From Dryocosmus kuriphilus (taxonomy: Eukaryota > Arthropoda > Insecta > Hymenoptera > Cynipidae): a stretch of 64,000 bases of DNA. Each line of letters starts with the position of its first letter. Within the stretch, counting starts at the first letter, position 1. The notes below the pieces were generated by a model. The model worked only from the letters and a program-made list of their open reading frames with translations, had not been told where the DNA came from and searched no databases. Shown here piece after piece: positions 31,804 to 44,280 of the stretch. A program made the position numbers and the translations under genes. The stretch covers positions 91,884,236 through 91,948,235 of the forward strand of contig CM076196.1 in assembly GCA_038277395.1 (NCBI GenBank), written 5' to 3'.

Positions 31804-34095
31804 TCAGATTGTCACTAGCTCCCTGAATAATATTTCATCTAGTTTCTCAAAATTATCCTTAAAAAGCTGGGACTTACCTTCAACGTAATTTTTTTCAATA
31901 AACTTGTCTTGTAGCAACTGGACAGATTCAAGATCGTCCTTGTATTTTTCAATGTTATTATTTTCGTGAAGCAACTGCTTCATTTGTAGTCTGAATAAAA
32001 CTTCCCTCGTCATAAAAAGTACTTTCGTAGATAATGCATAGTGAATGCCATTCAAGATTTGTTGAACCGTGCCCTTTTTAAAAGCATCGGTGTTTATAAA
32101 ATCATTTTCGACACCGCTTACTTCTACATATTTCCTGATACACGCGAATGCAGTTTTCACTGCATGGAAATTTCCAAGAAGCAAAATTATGTTTTTTAAT
32201 TCATCACCCCAAATAAATTTTATATGCCTTGCTATGTAATGTACTCATTCGTCACATGTTATAGAAAGAAATTTTAGGCTCAACTGAGATAGGAAACTTT
32301 TCAAATTACACAGAGCTGTATAAACAGTGGCATATTTTGTTACTGGATACGGTGGAACTGGCAAAAAACCAATTATTGCTGCTCTCGAGTATCGCTGGAC
32401 ATTACAGAATTGAAAGGTGACCAGGAGCGAATTTACTGACAATTTTTTTCCTTTTCTATGTATGTCACATTCATTCTTGGCAAACTCCATGTCAAATCGC
32501 GAGGATTATTTGCACTACAAATCTCGCCTGAAACAGAAGTATTAGAGGATGCTTCAAATCTCTCAGGCAGTTTAATCGGCTGACAACATTTTTAAAAATC
32601 TCCTAACGATTTACATTTCAGTTGACAAAGTAGTGTTCTATTGTAATAGGGAACTTTCATCTCTGATACTTTTGATTTGAATTTTAATTCAGGAAGATTC
32701 TTTTATACAGTACAATGACAGCACTATCCTTTCTTAATAGTTCTAATTCATTGTGATCGAAATTGTCGAGTGATCTAGTTGTAAAGGATTTGTTGTCAAA
32801 ATGAGTGCGTAATGGCACATGCACTTCATCATTCCTTGTATATGACCATGGTCTGGTTGATTGTTTAAAAAAGTGTGAACGGTTCGAGATATATTGCGGA
32901 GGTTTCCGAAACTTCCGTGTTCTCGGATGAGGGAGAGATATTTAACTGGACTGTAATCTTAATGACGTTTCATTACTTTCAGCGGGTCTGTCTGTGGTCT
33001 CTAATGTATTCTCTGGCGTATTTAAAGATTTTTTCGCGGCGGCCATGATTTTGGCACCTTTCTATGCATTTTCCATCTATTGAAAGTTGCCGTTTGCCGA
33101 TGAGACGTTTGACTGCGCATCAGCGTGTTGAAAAGCTGCTCTCTAACGCTAGGCTGTATGGAAATGCGTGTACGTTTTGCTTTTTTTATGTCTTTCTTTT
33201 TTTTGAAGCATCTCAAAGTGCCAAAATTATGGCCCTGGAAAGAAATGTTGTGTTATACGCATGGAAAAAGTATCGCTTCAACGTTGAGATCGCTGTTTAA
33301 ACACTCTACATCCGGGCACGGGCGCTACACCTATCCCATACAGTTTCTTGTTCAAATTAACGATCTCACCGTATAAGCGATACTTTTACAACTAGCACAA
33401 CAAAATATCATTTCAGACGCTTCTAAGATATAAGCTCCAATGTTTGATCGGATTCGCTGAACTCCGTCATAGCTCAAGCTCACACCAAGATGATTCATGC
33501 TATTCACAATTTCTTTAATCTTACAAGTTCCATGCACCGACAGAGCAGTCATTACTTTTAAAGAAGTTCCTTTTTTCTCCATGCATTATATAATAAATGA
33601 TTTGGAAAAAAGAAAAAATTTTGAGTTTTTTAGTAATTGAGAAAGGTTTTGATTCGATATTTTCTTTTTTCTTCTCGTTTTTTGCTTCTGCTTCTTCCTT
33701 GATTTTTTGTTTTGTACTTTCTTCATTTTCTTGTCTATGCTTTCTTCGCATTCTTCTTTTACACTTTCCTCATTTTTATTTTCTTCTTCGTGTAGTCAGC
33801 TGAGAAAGGCATTTTCATCAAATTGAAAGGGTAATGCAAAAAAAGTCAGCAGTTTCTTTGGAATACTCATTTTCATCCAAGCTGATTTTAAATCTAGAGC
33901 ACCACAAAACGTGCCTTGCAAATCGAAATCGTAAGTAAGTAAAGATTGACGAAGAACTTCCGTATAGTGTTTTATAATATTTTTAGAACATAACACATTC
34001 AGGACATCCTCTTCCTGAACTGCACTTTGGAAAAAAACAATATTTGGCTTGTTAACTCCTGTAGGATTTGAAAAACTAATTTTCTCTTCAAACAT
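31804..34095 (-). pseudogene. Mobile-element protein of uncharacterised family, N-terminal and middle part
   Basis: Pieces on the - strand (33796-34095, 33352-33582, 32245-32490, 31804-32184) read in N- to C-terminal order for a protein type I recognise from many arthropod and cnidarian repeats. They include SYDGVQRIRSNIG, then FLPVPPYPVTKYATVYTAL, then LLLGNFHAVKTAFACI. No enzyme activity is established for it to my knowledge. Frameshifts, stops and a MITE (33041-33234) interrupt it. The remaining C-terminal part lies on the opposite strand at 36480-37500. Confidence 0.5.
33041..33234. mobile_element. Small inverted-repeat element (MITE-like) inside the decayed element
   Basis: GGCCATGATTTTGGCACCTTT at the left end is matched in reverse by AAAGTGCCAAAATTATGGCC at the right end, enclosing about 150 bases. 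It sits between coding pieces of the surrounding pseudogene. No target duplication was identified. Confidence 0.55.
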
Positions 34096-36385
34096 TTTAG
34101 ATAAAACTCGTTTTGCTTCTGTGTTGCTACCTCAAATCTGTGGACTGAAAGCCTCAACTCGATGATTTAGGTCAGTCAAGCTTCACCAGCTTCTAAGTTG
34201 ACTCGAACTTCATCGACATAAAAAGAAATTGCTTCTTACTTTGTGAAGCGTTCGTTACCATGTAATGAGTCACTCTTCTGTACATTCGTATTTTCATATG
34301 CATGTTCTTTAAAACGCAAGCATCTGCAATGATAAAATACAGTATTTCCCCTAACGTCATCAACACATTAAAAATTTTTTACTCGCTTTAGAGCTTCTCC
34401 GTTAAATACTGTGGTAGCATTCAAAAAATACTTGTGCTTAATGTATAATCATTATAATGCCCTTTTTCCCCATTTTTCGTCTTTCATCGCCATTTTGGGA
34501 AAACTGGAATTAAATTTATATCCCACCATGAACTCTACCCTCTCGCGAACCAGCTCAGACCCTCAGTGAGGGGCGCGGGTAATATTCTGAGAATCTCAGA
34601 CATGCATAGATGAGGGAGAGAGAGAAAGGAGACTTAAGAAAACACCACATAATTTAAACAAATGTCTAACAAAATGAATATTTCGGCCCATGTATGCAGG
34701 TTGCATTAACGGTAATATTACCCCACAGAACTCTAATCACCAAATCTCCCAAAATAGAATTAAGAGAGAAAAACAAAGATGCACAAAAGCTGAAACGTCG
34801 AGAAAAGATACTAGGCGCGGTGAAGTCGCAAAGCTGACCAATAAGTTCCGCCTTGGAGCGGTTGATCTTAACTCTAAACTAATCCTACCGCTATCTAACA
34901 TTCCCTAATTGTTTATTTATACAAAAGAACACAGAAGGGATAACGGGGAATGAAAGTTGAACTTACAAGTGATGTTCCTAATCAGGACAACGCTCAACAA
35001 GTGATGCGCGTGAAGGATAGCTTGCGCACGAAGAACACTCACTCACTTCCCGGTTTATCATCTTGCGCCTCCGGAACTCACTCTAGTTTCCGGTTCCCAA
35101 TTTATACGCTGTCTCCGTTTCTCAATTTAAACTCTGTCTCCGTTTCTATGCAACCGAAATTTTAAAGTCCTACCCGTTCGTCGTACTCATCTAGTCGACA
35201 GTTGTCAAGTTTTTAACTTGGAAGCGAAAGACAAACGTTTTCCTTAAACTATTGTCCGATACTCGGACGGCAGGGAAATTTCGTAGACTATTTTCTGAGC
35301 ACGTGTATAGGTTCTTGGTCGGACCAAGAACTATGCGAAACAGCCAAGAGATCAGGACAAGGATTCACTTTCCAGATGCAAAAATTAATAAAGGAGAGTG
35401 GGGCAATATTCACGTCTAAGGAAATAGCTTGGGCGACTTGAAGAAAATTAAAAAGAAAGGGAGCTAGCCAGTGTGACTTTAAAAATGCTGCGGTTATTGC
35501 TGAGTACAATTTTACAGAATTCCTTCCTGAACTCCCAGTCAGAATTAAAATTGAAATTTTAGTTCTGATTAAAGTAAAAATAAAAATGAGTATAAAAATG
35601 ATCGAACTATGAAAATGTATGGTTCATGGCTCAGCTGAAAAGGCATGGAAAATATTCCTATTGCCGAGAGGGTGGGTCGAGAATGAGAGGTATGGCACCT
35701 TGCAGGTGTAAGATGCATCCTGACGCAGGTCTCCTTTTACGCTCTTTCTCCTGTGCACGCACTTACTTTTTTCTCTTGTTCTATCATATACATATATATA
35801 GTAACTTTTCGTTATTTCTGATTATTTTTAATGTAAATATTCATTTCTAATTAGATCTATAATATTTCCCTTCCCTCTTTATCCCACATAGAAATATTGA
35901 GCTTCTTGGAGTATAAAATAAAATTATTAGCTTGAACTTATTTGAATTTATTTCCCCAGATAAAAGGAAACTGCCTTCGCACATCCCCTCTTTCCAACTT
36001 TTGCCTGTTTTGCTTTTCCGTGAATTTACAATACTGTGTTCGTCGTAGAACCTGGAGTCAGAACCGAAAGTAAAAGAGTGAAGCTGTCCGAGCTGGCACA
36101 AGTTGGGAATGAATTCTATTTTTCTCGGGATAGACACTACCAGAGAGTGAAGAACCTTTCTGTTCTGATGCTCTTTGACAGACATCTCATTCTTTACCGA
36201 TCTCCTCCTTTTATGGCCATGCACTCTGGCTTCTCCCACTTCGTTCAAGGTTCTCATGGATGGGAAGATTTCGCCTTGCGCGCGAGCTTTCTCTGTAGCT
36301 ATACTTCATTCTTAAAACTAGATCTTATATGTAAAACGTTCAGCCTATGCGCAGATATATACATGTTAAAACTCGCCGGTTATAA
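34096..36385. other. Repeat-rich sequence without recognised genes
   Basis: Part of 34700-35280 is GC-richer with a TTTATTTATACAAAAGAACAC stretch seen in some LTRs, but no partner LTR was found. Open frames here show no motif. Confidence 0.35.
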
Positions 36386-36387
36386 TA

Positions 36388-36451
<64 letters not shown>

Positions 36452-36465
36452 CATATATATATATT
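36386..36465. repeat. (TA)n microsatellite
   Basis: About 80 bases of TA repeat with one CATACAT interruption. Confidence 0.95.
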
Positions 36466-36479
36466 AAAAGAACTAGAAC

Positions 36480-37500
36480 AATTCGAAAAAGGTTGCAAAA
36501 AATTTCACGCTGATATGAAGGAATTTATTACTCGCAGATCAGAAGAGCTGGAATTGTTTAAATATTGGAGTAATGTTTTAAATTTAATTAGCTGCCTCTG
36601 AAATCTAATACGAACTCATCGCGAAGATGGCAGGCATCTGCATGTGAAATGAATCATGAAATTCCAACCAATCTTTCACATAGTGGACCGCGTCAATTAC
36701 GGAGGATGGTGTGTTGTGCACGTAGAGGATATATCCAATTTAGAGAAAATTGCTCCAGAACTATATGAAGAGTTCACGAAATGCGATTTTTCTGTAAAAA
36801 CTTCAAAATCTCCATTCACATAATTAAATTCTGATGAGGCACTCGAACGAGGAATGAACAAACCCTTAAAAAGCTCTGCTGGGATAATAGGAAGCACTCA
36901 GAACAATGGCTACGTAACTTTATGTAATTTAGTGTATCACGGATCACAAAAAACTAACAACTTTAACAGGAAAAACACACCCATAAAAGAATTCAGTGAT
37001 GAACTACAAGTTCATCACGATTGTTCCTTCCAAGGTACACAAAACATAGAAAAACTAATTCAGGGAATGGAGACATATATGAGCGAAACAGTAGATCCAT
37101 TCATGCCGGGAAATAAAATGCCGAGGAATATTTAACAGAGTAAAAGGTAGAATTCACAAAAGCTGAAAAAATTCTGGACATCTTTAAACTTGGATGTGAA
37201 AAATATGAGAGTTCCAGGCAAGAAAGAGTTACAGAAAAATATAAACCTACTTCTGAACCAATTAAGCGCATTAAACTTCCATCATTTATATCAGTTTTGA
37301 AACATCCTAATTTAGCAAAAGGAAAAAACAATAAAAAAGCGAATAAAACGTTTCATGGGTTCCTGGAATTATCTCGAGGGCTTCTCTCTGACAATGAAGA
37401 ATTATTATTAAACTATGAGTTAACCAAAATCGAATGTCACCAAAAAAAGGCCATCGCAATATTGCCTCAATATTGCATCCACATTTCCTGAAATATTGCC
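36480..37500 (+). pseudogene. Mobile-element protein of uncharacterised family, C-terminal part
   Basis: On the + strand the reading gives HIVDRVNYGGWCVVHVEDISNL, then an ELYEEFTKCDFSV segment, DEALERGMNKPLKSSAGIIGST and later Lys-rich sequence. These are conserved C-terminal landmarks of the same family whose N-terminal part lies inverted at 31804-34095. Several stops and frame changes break it. Confidence 0.5.
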
Positions 37501-37541
37501 CATCTTACAGGAAATATGGATTCCATATTGAGGCAATATTG
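37457..37541. repeat. Hairpin with 34-base arms
   Basis: CAATATTGCCTCAATATTGC and following bases (37457-37490) pair with 37508-37541 with about three mismatches and a 17-base loop. It is probably a fragment of a palindromic repeat. A precursor-microRNA-like transcript is possible but unsupported. Confidence 0.65.
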
Positions 37542-38149
37542 GGTGCTAGTAGGATGCGTACAGGTGCAGATTTCAATCAATTTCGCTCTTAACTTATATT
37601 GCTTTTCTTAGACACTCAACGAATCACTATGCAAATTTTGTGTTATTTATATCTTTTTTCTGTAAAGCTGTGTAAAGTTAAAAAAGCTTGATTAAACATT
37701 CCTCCTAATTATATAAAATAATTGCTCTTTCGTCTATTTCATACAAACATATAATTTTTAGTTAGCTTCAATTCATATTTTCGATTCTATCAAAACCTTT
37801 TTAAAGTGAGACAATATTTATCAACATAGAAAGGGGAATAATTTCTTTCATTATTTTACATTTTAGCGCTTTTTTTTTGCAAAAAAATATTGCCTTGATG
37901 ACCAGGAGAACTTTTCTTCCTTTTTTTTACAAAAATGGAAAGAAAATTTTTCTTAAATATTACACGGATACCTAATAATTGATTAAAAATGTAAATTTAA
38001 GTATCAAAAAATATCTCGAGAATGCCAGAAATGCCAGAGCGGTACTACACAGATTTATAATCAGGGGATCATTCTGAAAAATAACCTTTAACAACATTCC
38101 ATCGCACTCGTAAATCCGACGGAAGTGGGTATGGTGCGGCGTCCGGACC
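37542..38149. other. AT-rich spacer
   Basis: No gene or repeat recognised. Confidence 0.4.
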
Positions 38150-38801
38150 AGCAGGGGAAGTTACAGCTGGTTCATCTCTCTTCTCCCCAATTGACATCAA
38201 ATTACCCTACGTGGATAATAACCCTATCCCTAAGTACTTACCGAAATTGCCTTAGACGAATCAAAACTTGTTGGTTTGTGTATAGACGAACAAAACTTTG
38301 TACACCAATGGACGGAACCATTGACATGATAACTACACTCACTTCATTTCCGTAAACTGCGAGTCGACCAATTCGATTGCTAAATTCCTCATTGATAGCT
38401 AACGTGTTGATGCTCAAGACTTATGGCAATGCAGGCCCCAGAAGAGTCAGATGCTTGTCACTCCGCACGTTCGACACCCAACCTACCCTGTCGTGGTAAA
38501 GAAACAAAACGTAGACGACGTCGTCTGGAAGGACGTAACTCTAGGTTTAAAGAATCTTCGACTCGCTTTACAGCGAGATGACAAATTATCTTGTCGAATG
38601 GACAACTCGGGAGATTTGCTAGGATCGCTAACTCAAAACGAGATGAGTAAGTTTTTGGCCGAAGCCTTCCGAGGCAGTAGCTTAACTATCACCCTTTGTC
38701 ATGGAAAGATTGAAGTCCCTTCTTTGGAATTAAAAACAAAAATAATTGCCGAAATATCACGGTAGTCTATTCTCCGGACACAAAAGCGTAATCAAAACAT
38801 A
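38150..38801 (+). pseudogene. Gypsy-like pol fragment, left of an inserted transposon
   Basis: From about 38570 the reading LLGSLTQNEMSKFLAEAF, SLTITLCHGKIEVP and KIIAEISR matches the segment just before the integrase zinc finger of Ty3/Gypsy pol. It is the same layout as at 44654-44810. The reading stops at 38800-38801, where a DNA transposon is inserted at TA, and resumes at 43341. Confidence 0.65.
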
Positions 38802-39327
38802 CACGGAAAAAATGAGTACTTGAGAAATTACCGAACTATTCCGATGTGGCGGATATGAGGAAAATTCAGGAGATAATCAATAGCATTTCGGTAAAACAAC
38901 TCGAACTGTTCAAGAAGAATTACCGAACTAAAATAAATAAGAAAAGTTGGTGTGGTAAAAGTTAGAAATGATAACTACGAATAAGTTCAAGATAACATAC
39001 AGAATAGTAAGGTATTTTCTCCAAAAAAATTGAAGAGAATTTATATTTTCTCTGCAATAATTTGTCTTGTCCTTCAACGGTGAAAATTGTGGTTCTCGGT
39101 CGCTGAAAATTCCCGAACTCTAAAATGTTTTGAAGTACACAGACGTGGCGGCGCACCACACAGTTGCAATAAGTTGCGTTGTGTGTGAAACAGTTTTTGG
39201 CGTCCCGGCATCACAAATCAACAGTCGATTGTTTCAAACAGTCGGCTAAAATACTTAGGCCATAAATCTAAGCGAAACATCATTGTAACGATGTTTTTGG
39301 AACACGGCCCAGAATTTTATCTCCCCT

Positions 39328-40914
39328 GCTGGTAGTAAAGAGATAGAAAGAGATGTAAATTTGGAGATAGGAAGAGATAGAAGTTTCTATCTCTTACAAG
39401 TATCCATTTTGCATCCACAAAACGCTATCAGTTTCTATCCCCTATTATCTATCTCTTCCTATCCCTCAGCCTATCCCTGTGCCTGGTAAAATCTGTCTGT
39501 TCCTATCCCTCAGTCTATCCCTGTATCTGGTAATATCTATCTCTTCCTATCCCTCAGTCTATCCCTATTTCTGGTAATATCTATCTCTTTCTGTCTCTTA
39601 ATCTATCCCTAAATCTATCTTCCTAGCTAGAAATTTGTATCTCTTTCTAGCTCTAAGCCTACCTTTCTTTCTTTAAATTTTTATCCCTTTCTATCCTTGA
39701 GTCTATCTCCATGATAAAATTTTTATCTCTTTCTATCTCTTTGTCTATCTTTTGTCAAAAAATTTGAATCTCTTTTTATCCCTTCGTCTATCCTGAATTT
39801 TAAACTTATTAATTTTTATATTTTAAACATACCTAATAATTTTGTAAATACATTACTTTGCTCACACATAATATTCTAATCTCATCTGTAATGCATATAA
39901 TCCAGGAAAATCCGCAAGTACAAAGACACGAACCCTAAACATGCACGTACGGAGTTTACTGCCGAACATTTAGTCGTCTGAGCTAACGGAGGATATTGGA
40001 AAATCTGCGATAAAAATGCGTATCATTTATCCGATACTCATCTCTATCCAAGTTTGTTCTTTGCTTATGCATGTCTAATACTTTCTATCTCTTTTTCAAT
40101 CCCCGGGTAGAAAATTATCGGTGGCACTAAGTAGAAGTGAAAAGTTTTTGTATATTTAAACGCTAGTCTATCTAGACGAGATAATCTAGAGCTAATCTTG
40201 AAGAGCAGTCTCTTGGCCTAGCTAGAAACTCCAGTCAGAGGTAAATAAATAAATAAATAAGTAAAAAATAGTAAATAATATATAAATCGTAAATAATAAA
40301 TAAATGACTGAATAATATTCTTAAATTAAAAAAGTAGTAATTTATATTTAAATTATATCTTGAATATAATATCATCATTCAATATCTTAAATATAATATA
40401 ATATCTTTATATCTTATATCTATATATTATAATATCTAATATCTTATTCTAATAATATTCTTCTAGAAGCATAGTCTCAAATAGAAAAGCCGAACTTGGA
40501 TTGAGAAGGTGATAGAAAGGGATAGACAAGAATAGGCGAAAGATAGGAAGGATCAGCGAAGTGGAGATTAAAAGAGATAGGAGCGAATTGTGATTGACAT
40601 GAAGATAGAAAGAGATAGAAAGGAATAGGCGAGAGATGTAAAGAGATAGAAAAGACGAGATTCAAAGAGATAAGTTTGGATGTGGATTGATATGGAGATA
40701 GAAAGAGATAGGCGGAGATAGACAAGAGATAGAATGAAATAGAGAAGCGGGGTTGAAAGAAATACGAGAGAACGGTGATTGACACGGAGATAGAAGGAGA
40801 TAGATGGAGATAGAAAAGAGATAGAAAGAAATAAACAATCTTTATTCCTTTCTGTCTTAGAGATAGAAGGAGATAGAAGGGGATAGGATTTCTATCTCTT
40901 TACTTCCAGCAGGG
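39328..40914. mobile_element. 1.6-kb fold-back element with TATCTCTTTC-type arms
   Basis: Ends CCCTGCTGGTAGTAAAGAGATAGAAA (39328) and its near-perfect reverse complement (to 40914) bracket two long arms. The left is rich in CTATCTCTTTCTATC-type pyrimidine words (to about 39800) and the right is rich in GATAGAAAGAGATAGA-type purine words (from about 40480). The centre is AT-rich with TAAA runs. Open frames in the arms are repeat artefacts. Confidence 0.7.
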
Positions 40915-41382
40915 TCGTTCATGCCATTCTTATATCTGACTATGATTTTCAAATAGTTTCTAAACTCCTTGATGACTGTTTCTTCGATTATTACTTGCTG
41001 GCATTCAAAGTTTTTGATGACAATATGTATACCTATAGCGTTCTGAATCTAAAAGATATAGCTTCTAACAGAGTAATTTTTGTTCGAAATAAGTTAGGCG
41101 ACGGTTACAACTACATAGCAAAACTGTGGATGTAGACATTATTATTTATTTATTATACAATAAATTTAAGTAAGTTTCTGAATAAATAAATTAACAACAG
41201 TTATCAATACAAAAGTTATTTTATTTCATATCTTAAATCTTTTAGAAAGTAGAAGAACTGTTTTTAACTGAATCTTAAATTCAGTGTTTTTATAAGCTAC
41301 TTTCTAAAAATCATTTTAAATCCACAAAACTTAAATATTTTTACATTCTCATCAGAGAAGGTATTAGATTTATTTAAAATTT

Positions 41383-42240
41383 GACTTTCGCGGATTTCAT
41401 GAAATCTCCACGTTTTGAGACCCCCTGAGTCAGAAAAAAACGGTTTTTACGACCGTGTCTGTCTGTCTGTTGTCGTCGTTGTCGTTGTCGTTTCGTCGTC
41501 GTTGTCGTTTCGTCGTCGTTGTCGTTGTCGTTGTTGTCTGTGATCGCGATAACTTTCGAAGGACTAATCGGATTGGAGTGCGCTTCGGTACACTTCTTTA
41601 AGGGGTAAAAAGAAAGGACGAGTTCGTTAACAAGCGGTTTTTGACAAACGGTTATGGTTTTATCCATCAAAAACGGTTTTCACAAAATCAAAAAATCCAT
41701 TTTCCGGCTAAACTATGAGAGATACAAAAAAAATGTAAGAAAGTAAAATTGTTCACCTCAAACAAGTCTACAAATTTTGTCTTAACCGTTTTTTGATAAA
41801 ATGAACGATTTTTGTTTTATTCAAGAAAACGCTATTAAAATTAAAAAGCGCTGGTTTCCCGCCAAAATATTCAAGATGCAAAAAAGTGGTAAAGAATAAA
41901 GTTTTCAATTCAAAAATATCTACCAATTTTTTTAACCATTTTTTCATAACGCACGGTTTTTGTTTTAATCTATAAAACGTTATTAAAAATAAAAAATTTA
42001 AAATTTCTCGCCAAACTATGCACGATACGCAAAAATAATAATAAACAAAGTTGTTCGCCTCAAAAAGATCTACAAATTTTCTCTCATCATTTTTTGAGCA
42101 GACGCGTAGTTTTTGAGTTATTCGTGAAATATGTTATGAAATATAAAGAAAACCACTTTTCAGCAAAACTATGCAAGCAGAATTGTTCACCTTGGAAAGA
42201 GCTACAAAATCTATTTATAAGACTCACCGTTTTACTTTTA
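41383..42240. repeat. CGT-rich run and degenerate tandem repeat of about 155 bp
   Basis: A dispersed-repeat head (41383-41450) leads into GTCTGTCTGTCTGTTGTCGTC triplet-like sequence (to 41540). Then come about four diverged units with GCCAAACTATGCACGATAC, TTGTTCACCTCAAA, TCTACAAATTTT and ACGGTTTTTGTTTTA landmarks (41640-42240). Confidence 0.65.
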
Positions 42241-42329
42241 AGAATCGAAAACCTGTATTGTGAAAATTTGGAAAATCACAAAAAAAACTTTACCAATCTA
42301 CAATGTCTTTTAAAACAATGTAATTATCG

Positions 42330-42572
42330 AGCGCCAAGCGCGAGTGTCATGATGAGAATGTATTCCTTAAGGGCGATTGAGCCTTAAGTAAAATAGTTCC
42401 TTTTGGAATTTTTAATTTAAAGATTTATACGATCCATAAACACCGAGCGCGTAGCGCGAGGTGAATAATGTATCGAGCGCGAAGCGCAAGTGTCAACAGA
42501 CGCGCGCCCTAGGCGCGCTCATACTTCCCGCAAAGCGCGCGAAGAGAATGTGCCCGCGAAGCGGGCAGATTT
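42330..42572. repeat. Cluster of GC-rich self-complementary words
   Basis: Repeated GCGCG(T/A)AGCGCG-type words and GCGCGCCCTAGGCGCGC and CCCGCGAAGCGGG palindromes occur in otherwise AT-rich sequence. Confidence 0.75.
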
Positions 42573-43340
42573 TTTTTATTAAATTGAAAATATTTTCAAA
42601 AAATGGAAACTGTACATCAAAATTCAATTCAAATAATAGAGAATCCTATATTAATCTGTACACTAAATTTCCTTTTACTTTCAACTTTTACAATTACATC
42701 TTCACACACTTTAAAGTAAAAAATTACGTAAAATAATAATATTAATTATATATATTATTAATAATTAATAATTACACAAATTACGAATTTGTGAATGCTA
42801 GAAAATTTTTCCAGCATTTAATTCATCTGGACAATAAAATTCTGACTCTCATATTCTAGTTTAGGAGAGTGGAAAATCATCCTGCTGCCGTTCCGAAAAC
42901 CCGTGTTTGATTCCTGCCACATTCTCTTATCCGATTTTTCAGTTTCAGGTCATTAATATAATAATTTGTTCAAAAATATGTATGTATGTTTAAGAGTATA
43001 ATATGTATCTAATTTCTAATGTGTTAGCGCCCCTCTATAAACCGGAATATTTTTATGTACTAGAAACGGTGCGGCGAACTTGAAAATTACCCAACTCAGA
43101 CGGTGAAATATCCAGTCTTCCACTGCTTTCTTCCTAGCCTCGAATTTCGTAAATTTTCAAGATTGTCGTTAAAAAAATTACAGTCTTCTTTAACACATCT
43201 TCCCGAATTATGTTTAGTTCTTTTAGGACAAGTTCATGAGTATTTACAGAAAAGTTTATCCATAAATGCTATCGACTTTTTCTCATATCCGCCACTTCGT
43301 AACAGGTTCGGTAATTCCTCCAGCACTATTTTTTTCCGTG

Positions 43341-43960
43341 TACCGTCGTATTAGTGAGAAATATTACTGGTCTGGGCTACCAAACCAAATAAGCGAATTT
43401 ATCTGCAACTGCCGAAGCAGTTTAGAGCAAAAACTGGTACGTGCTGGGAATCGAGAACACATGCTTATCACTGAAACGGCAGCTGAACCCTTCGAGATGG
43501 TATGTCTTGACACCGTGGGGAAGCTGCTTACCACCCCGAATAGCAATCGCCATATCCTCACGATGCAAGATAATTTGACTAATTATTGTATAGCGGTAGC
43601 CATACCGAATCTAAAGACCACCACGGTTACACATATAGTCGGGACGTCGCTATTCTCGCAATACGACTCGCCCCGAAGTATTCTCACCAATAGGGGTGGG
43701 CATCTTATCAGTAAGTTAATGAAACGCCTTGAACAACTCTTTGGTGTGATATAATTGACCACTTCAAGATACCGACCTCAGACCAACGGATTCCTCGAGA
43801 GAAGTCATATCATTCTGACTGTCTTTATTAAGCATTACGCCAGCGACTACGACGACTAGGATAGATTACTCCCCTTTGCCATGTTCACGTATAATAACGT
43901 CGATACACGAGGCAACCAATTCCAACCTAAGTTTAACCAATTTTAACTAGCCTTCGGGAG
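43341..43960 (+). pseudogene. Gypsy-like integrase, right of the inserted transposon
   Basis: Reading CRSSLEQK (decayed zinc-finger end), then FEMVCLDTVG, HILTMQDNLTNYCIAVAIP, RSILTNRGGHL and YRPQTNGFLERS matches an LTR-retrotransposon integrase core. The first Asp is present. The second acidic position reads Asn in LTNRGG, and the Glu is in the FLERS segment. A stop at 43752-43754 and a later TAG break it. It continues the pol fragment at 38150-38801. Confidence 0.7.
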
Positions 43961-43989
43961 GAATAATTCAGAAGAATAATTGGGCCCAT

Positions 43990-44280
43990 AGGTCGCCTGA
44001 AAACCTACAACGCTAAAGCTATCGAAAGGGAAATCAAAGAACTTAACCAGGCTCAAGAAAACATATCCCACTTTGTTGGCAAGCAAACTCACGTGGTGAG
44101 GTCCCAATTGGAAACCATCCATCAGTTCTCTAACGGAAAGAAGAAAAGATTGATTCTAGCTAGGTCGACTTTGCTTTCTAAAAATAGGTACAAGTTGGAG
44201 TTTTCGGAAGATGGCAAGACGCAACCCAAGAAAAAGGTCGAAGTTAGGTCTCGTGGGTTACAATAGTATGACATTCTTTG
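43990..44280 (+). pseudogene. Errantivirus env-like fragment
   Basis: The reading EREIKELNQAQENISHFVGK followed by QTHVVRSQLETI parallels the env-like piece at 48880-49277 and sits just after integrase sequence, as env does in errantiviruses. It is short and passes into unrelated basic sequence, and is clearly defective. Confidence 0.45.

Larger units (their letters stand above)
38802..43340. mobile_element. DNA transposon, 4.5 kb, inserted at TA in gypsy integrase
   Basis: Inverted ends begin CACGGAAAAAA and share about 60 bases, including AATTACCGAAC and GTGGCGGATATGAG (38802-38861 and 43281-43340). TA flanks both ends (38800-38801 and 43341-43342). The gypsy reading frame continues across when one TA is counted. 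Its interior holds a fold-back element, dispersed repeats and GC palindromes but no transposase, so it is a non-autonomous copy. A TA target suggests the Tc1/mariner-related group, but other TA-targeting groups are not excluded. Confidence 0.75.

Noticed and set aside
36036..36467. 143-codon open frame on the + strand
   Set aside because: Its end is a TA microsatellite, and the rest has no motif and overlaps an equally open - strand frame.
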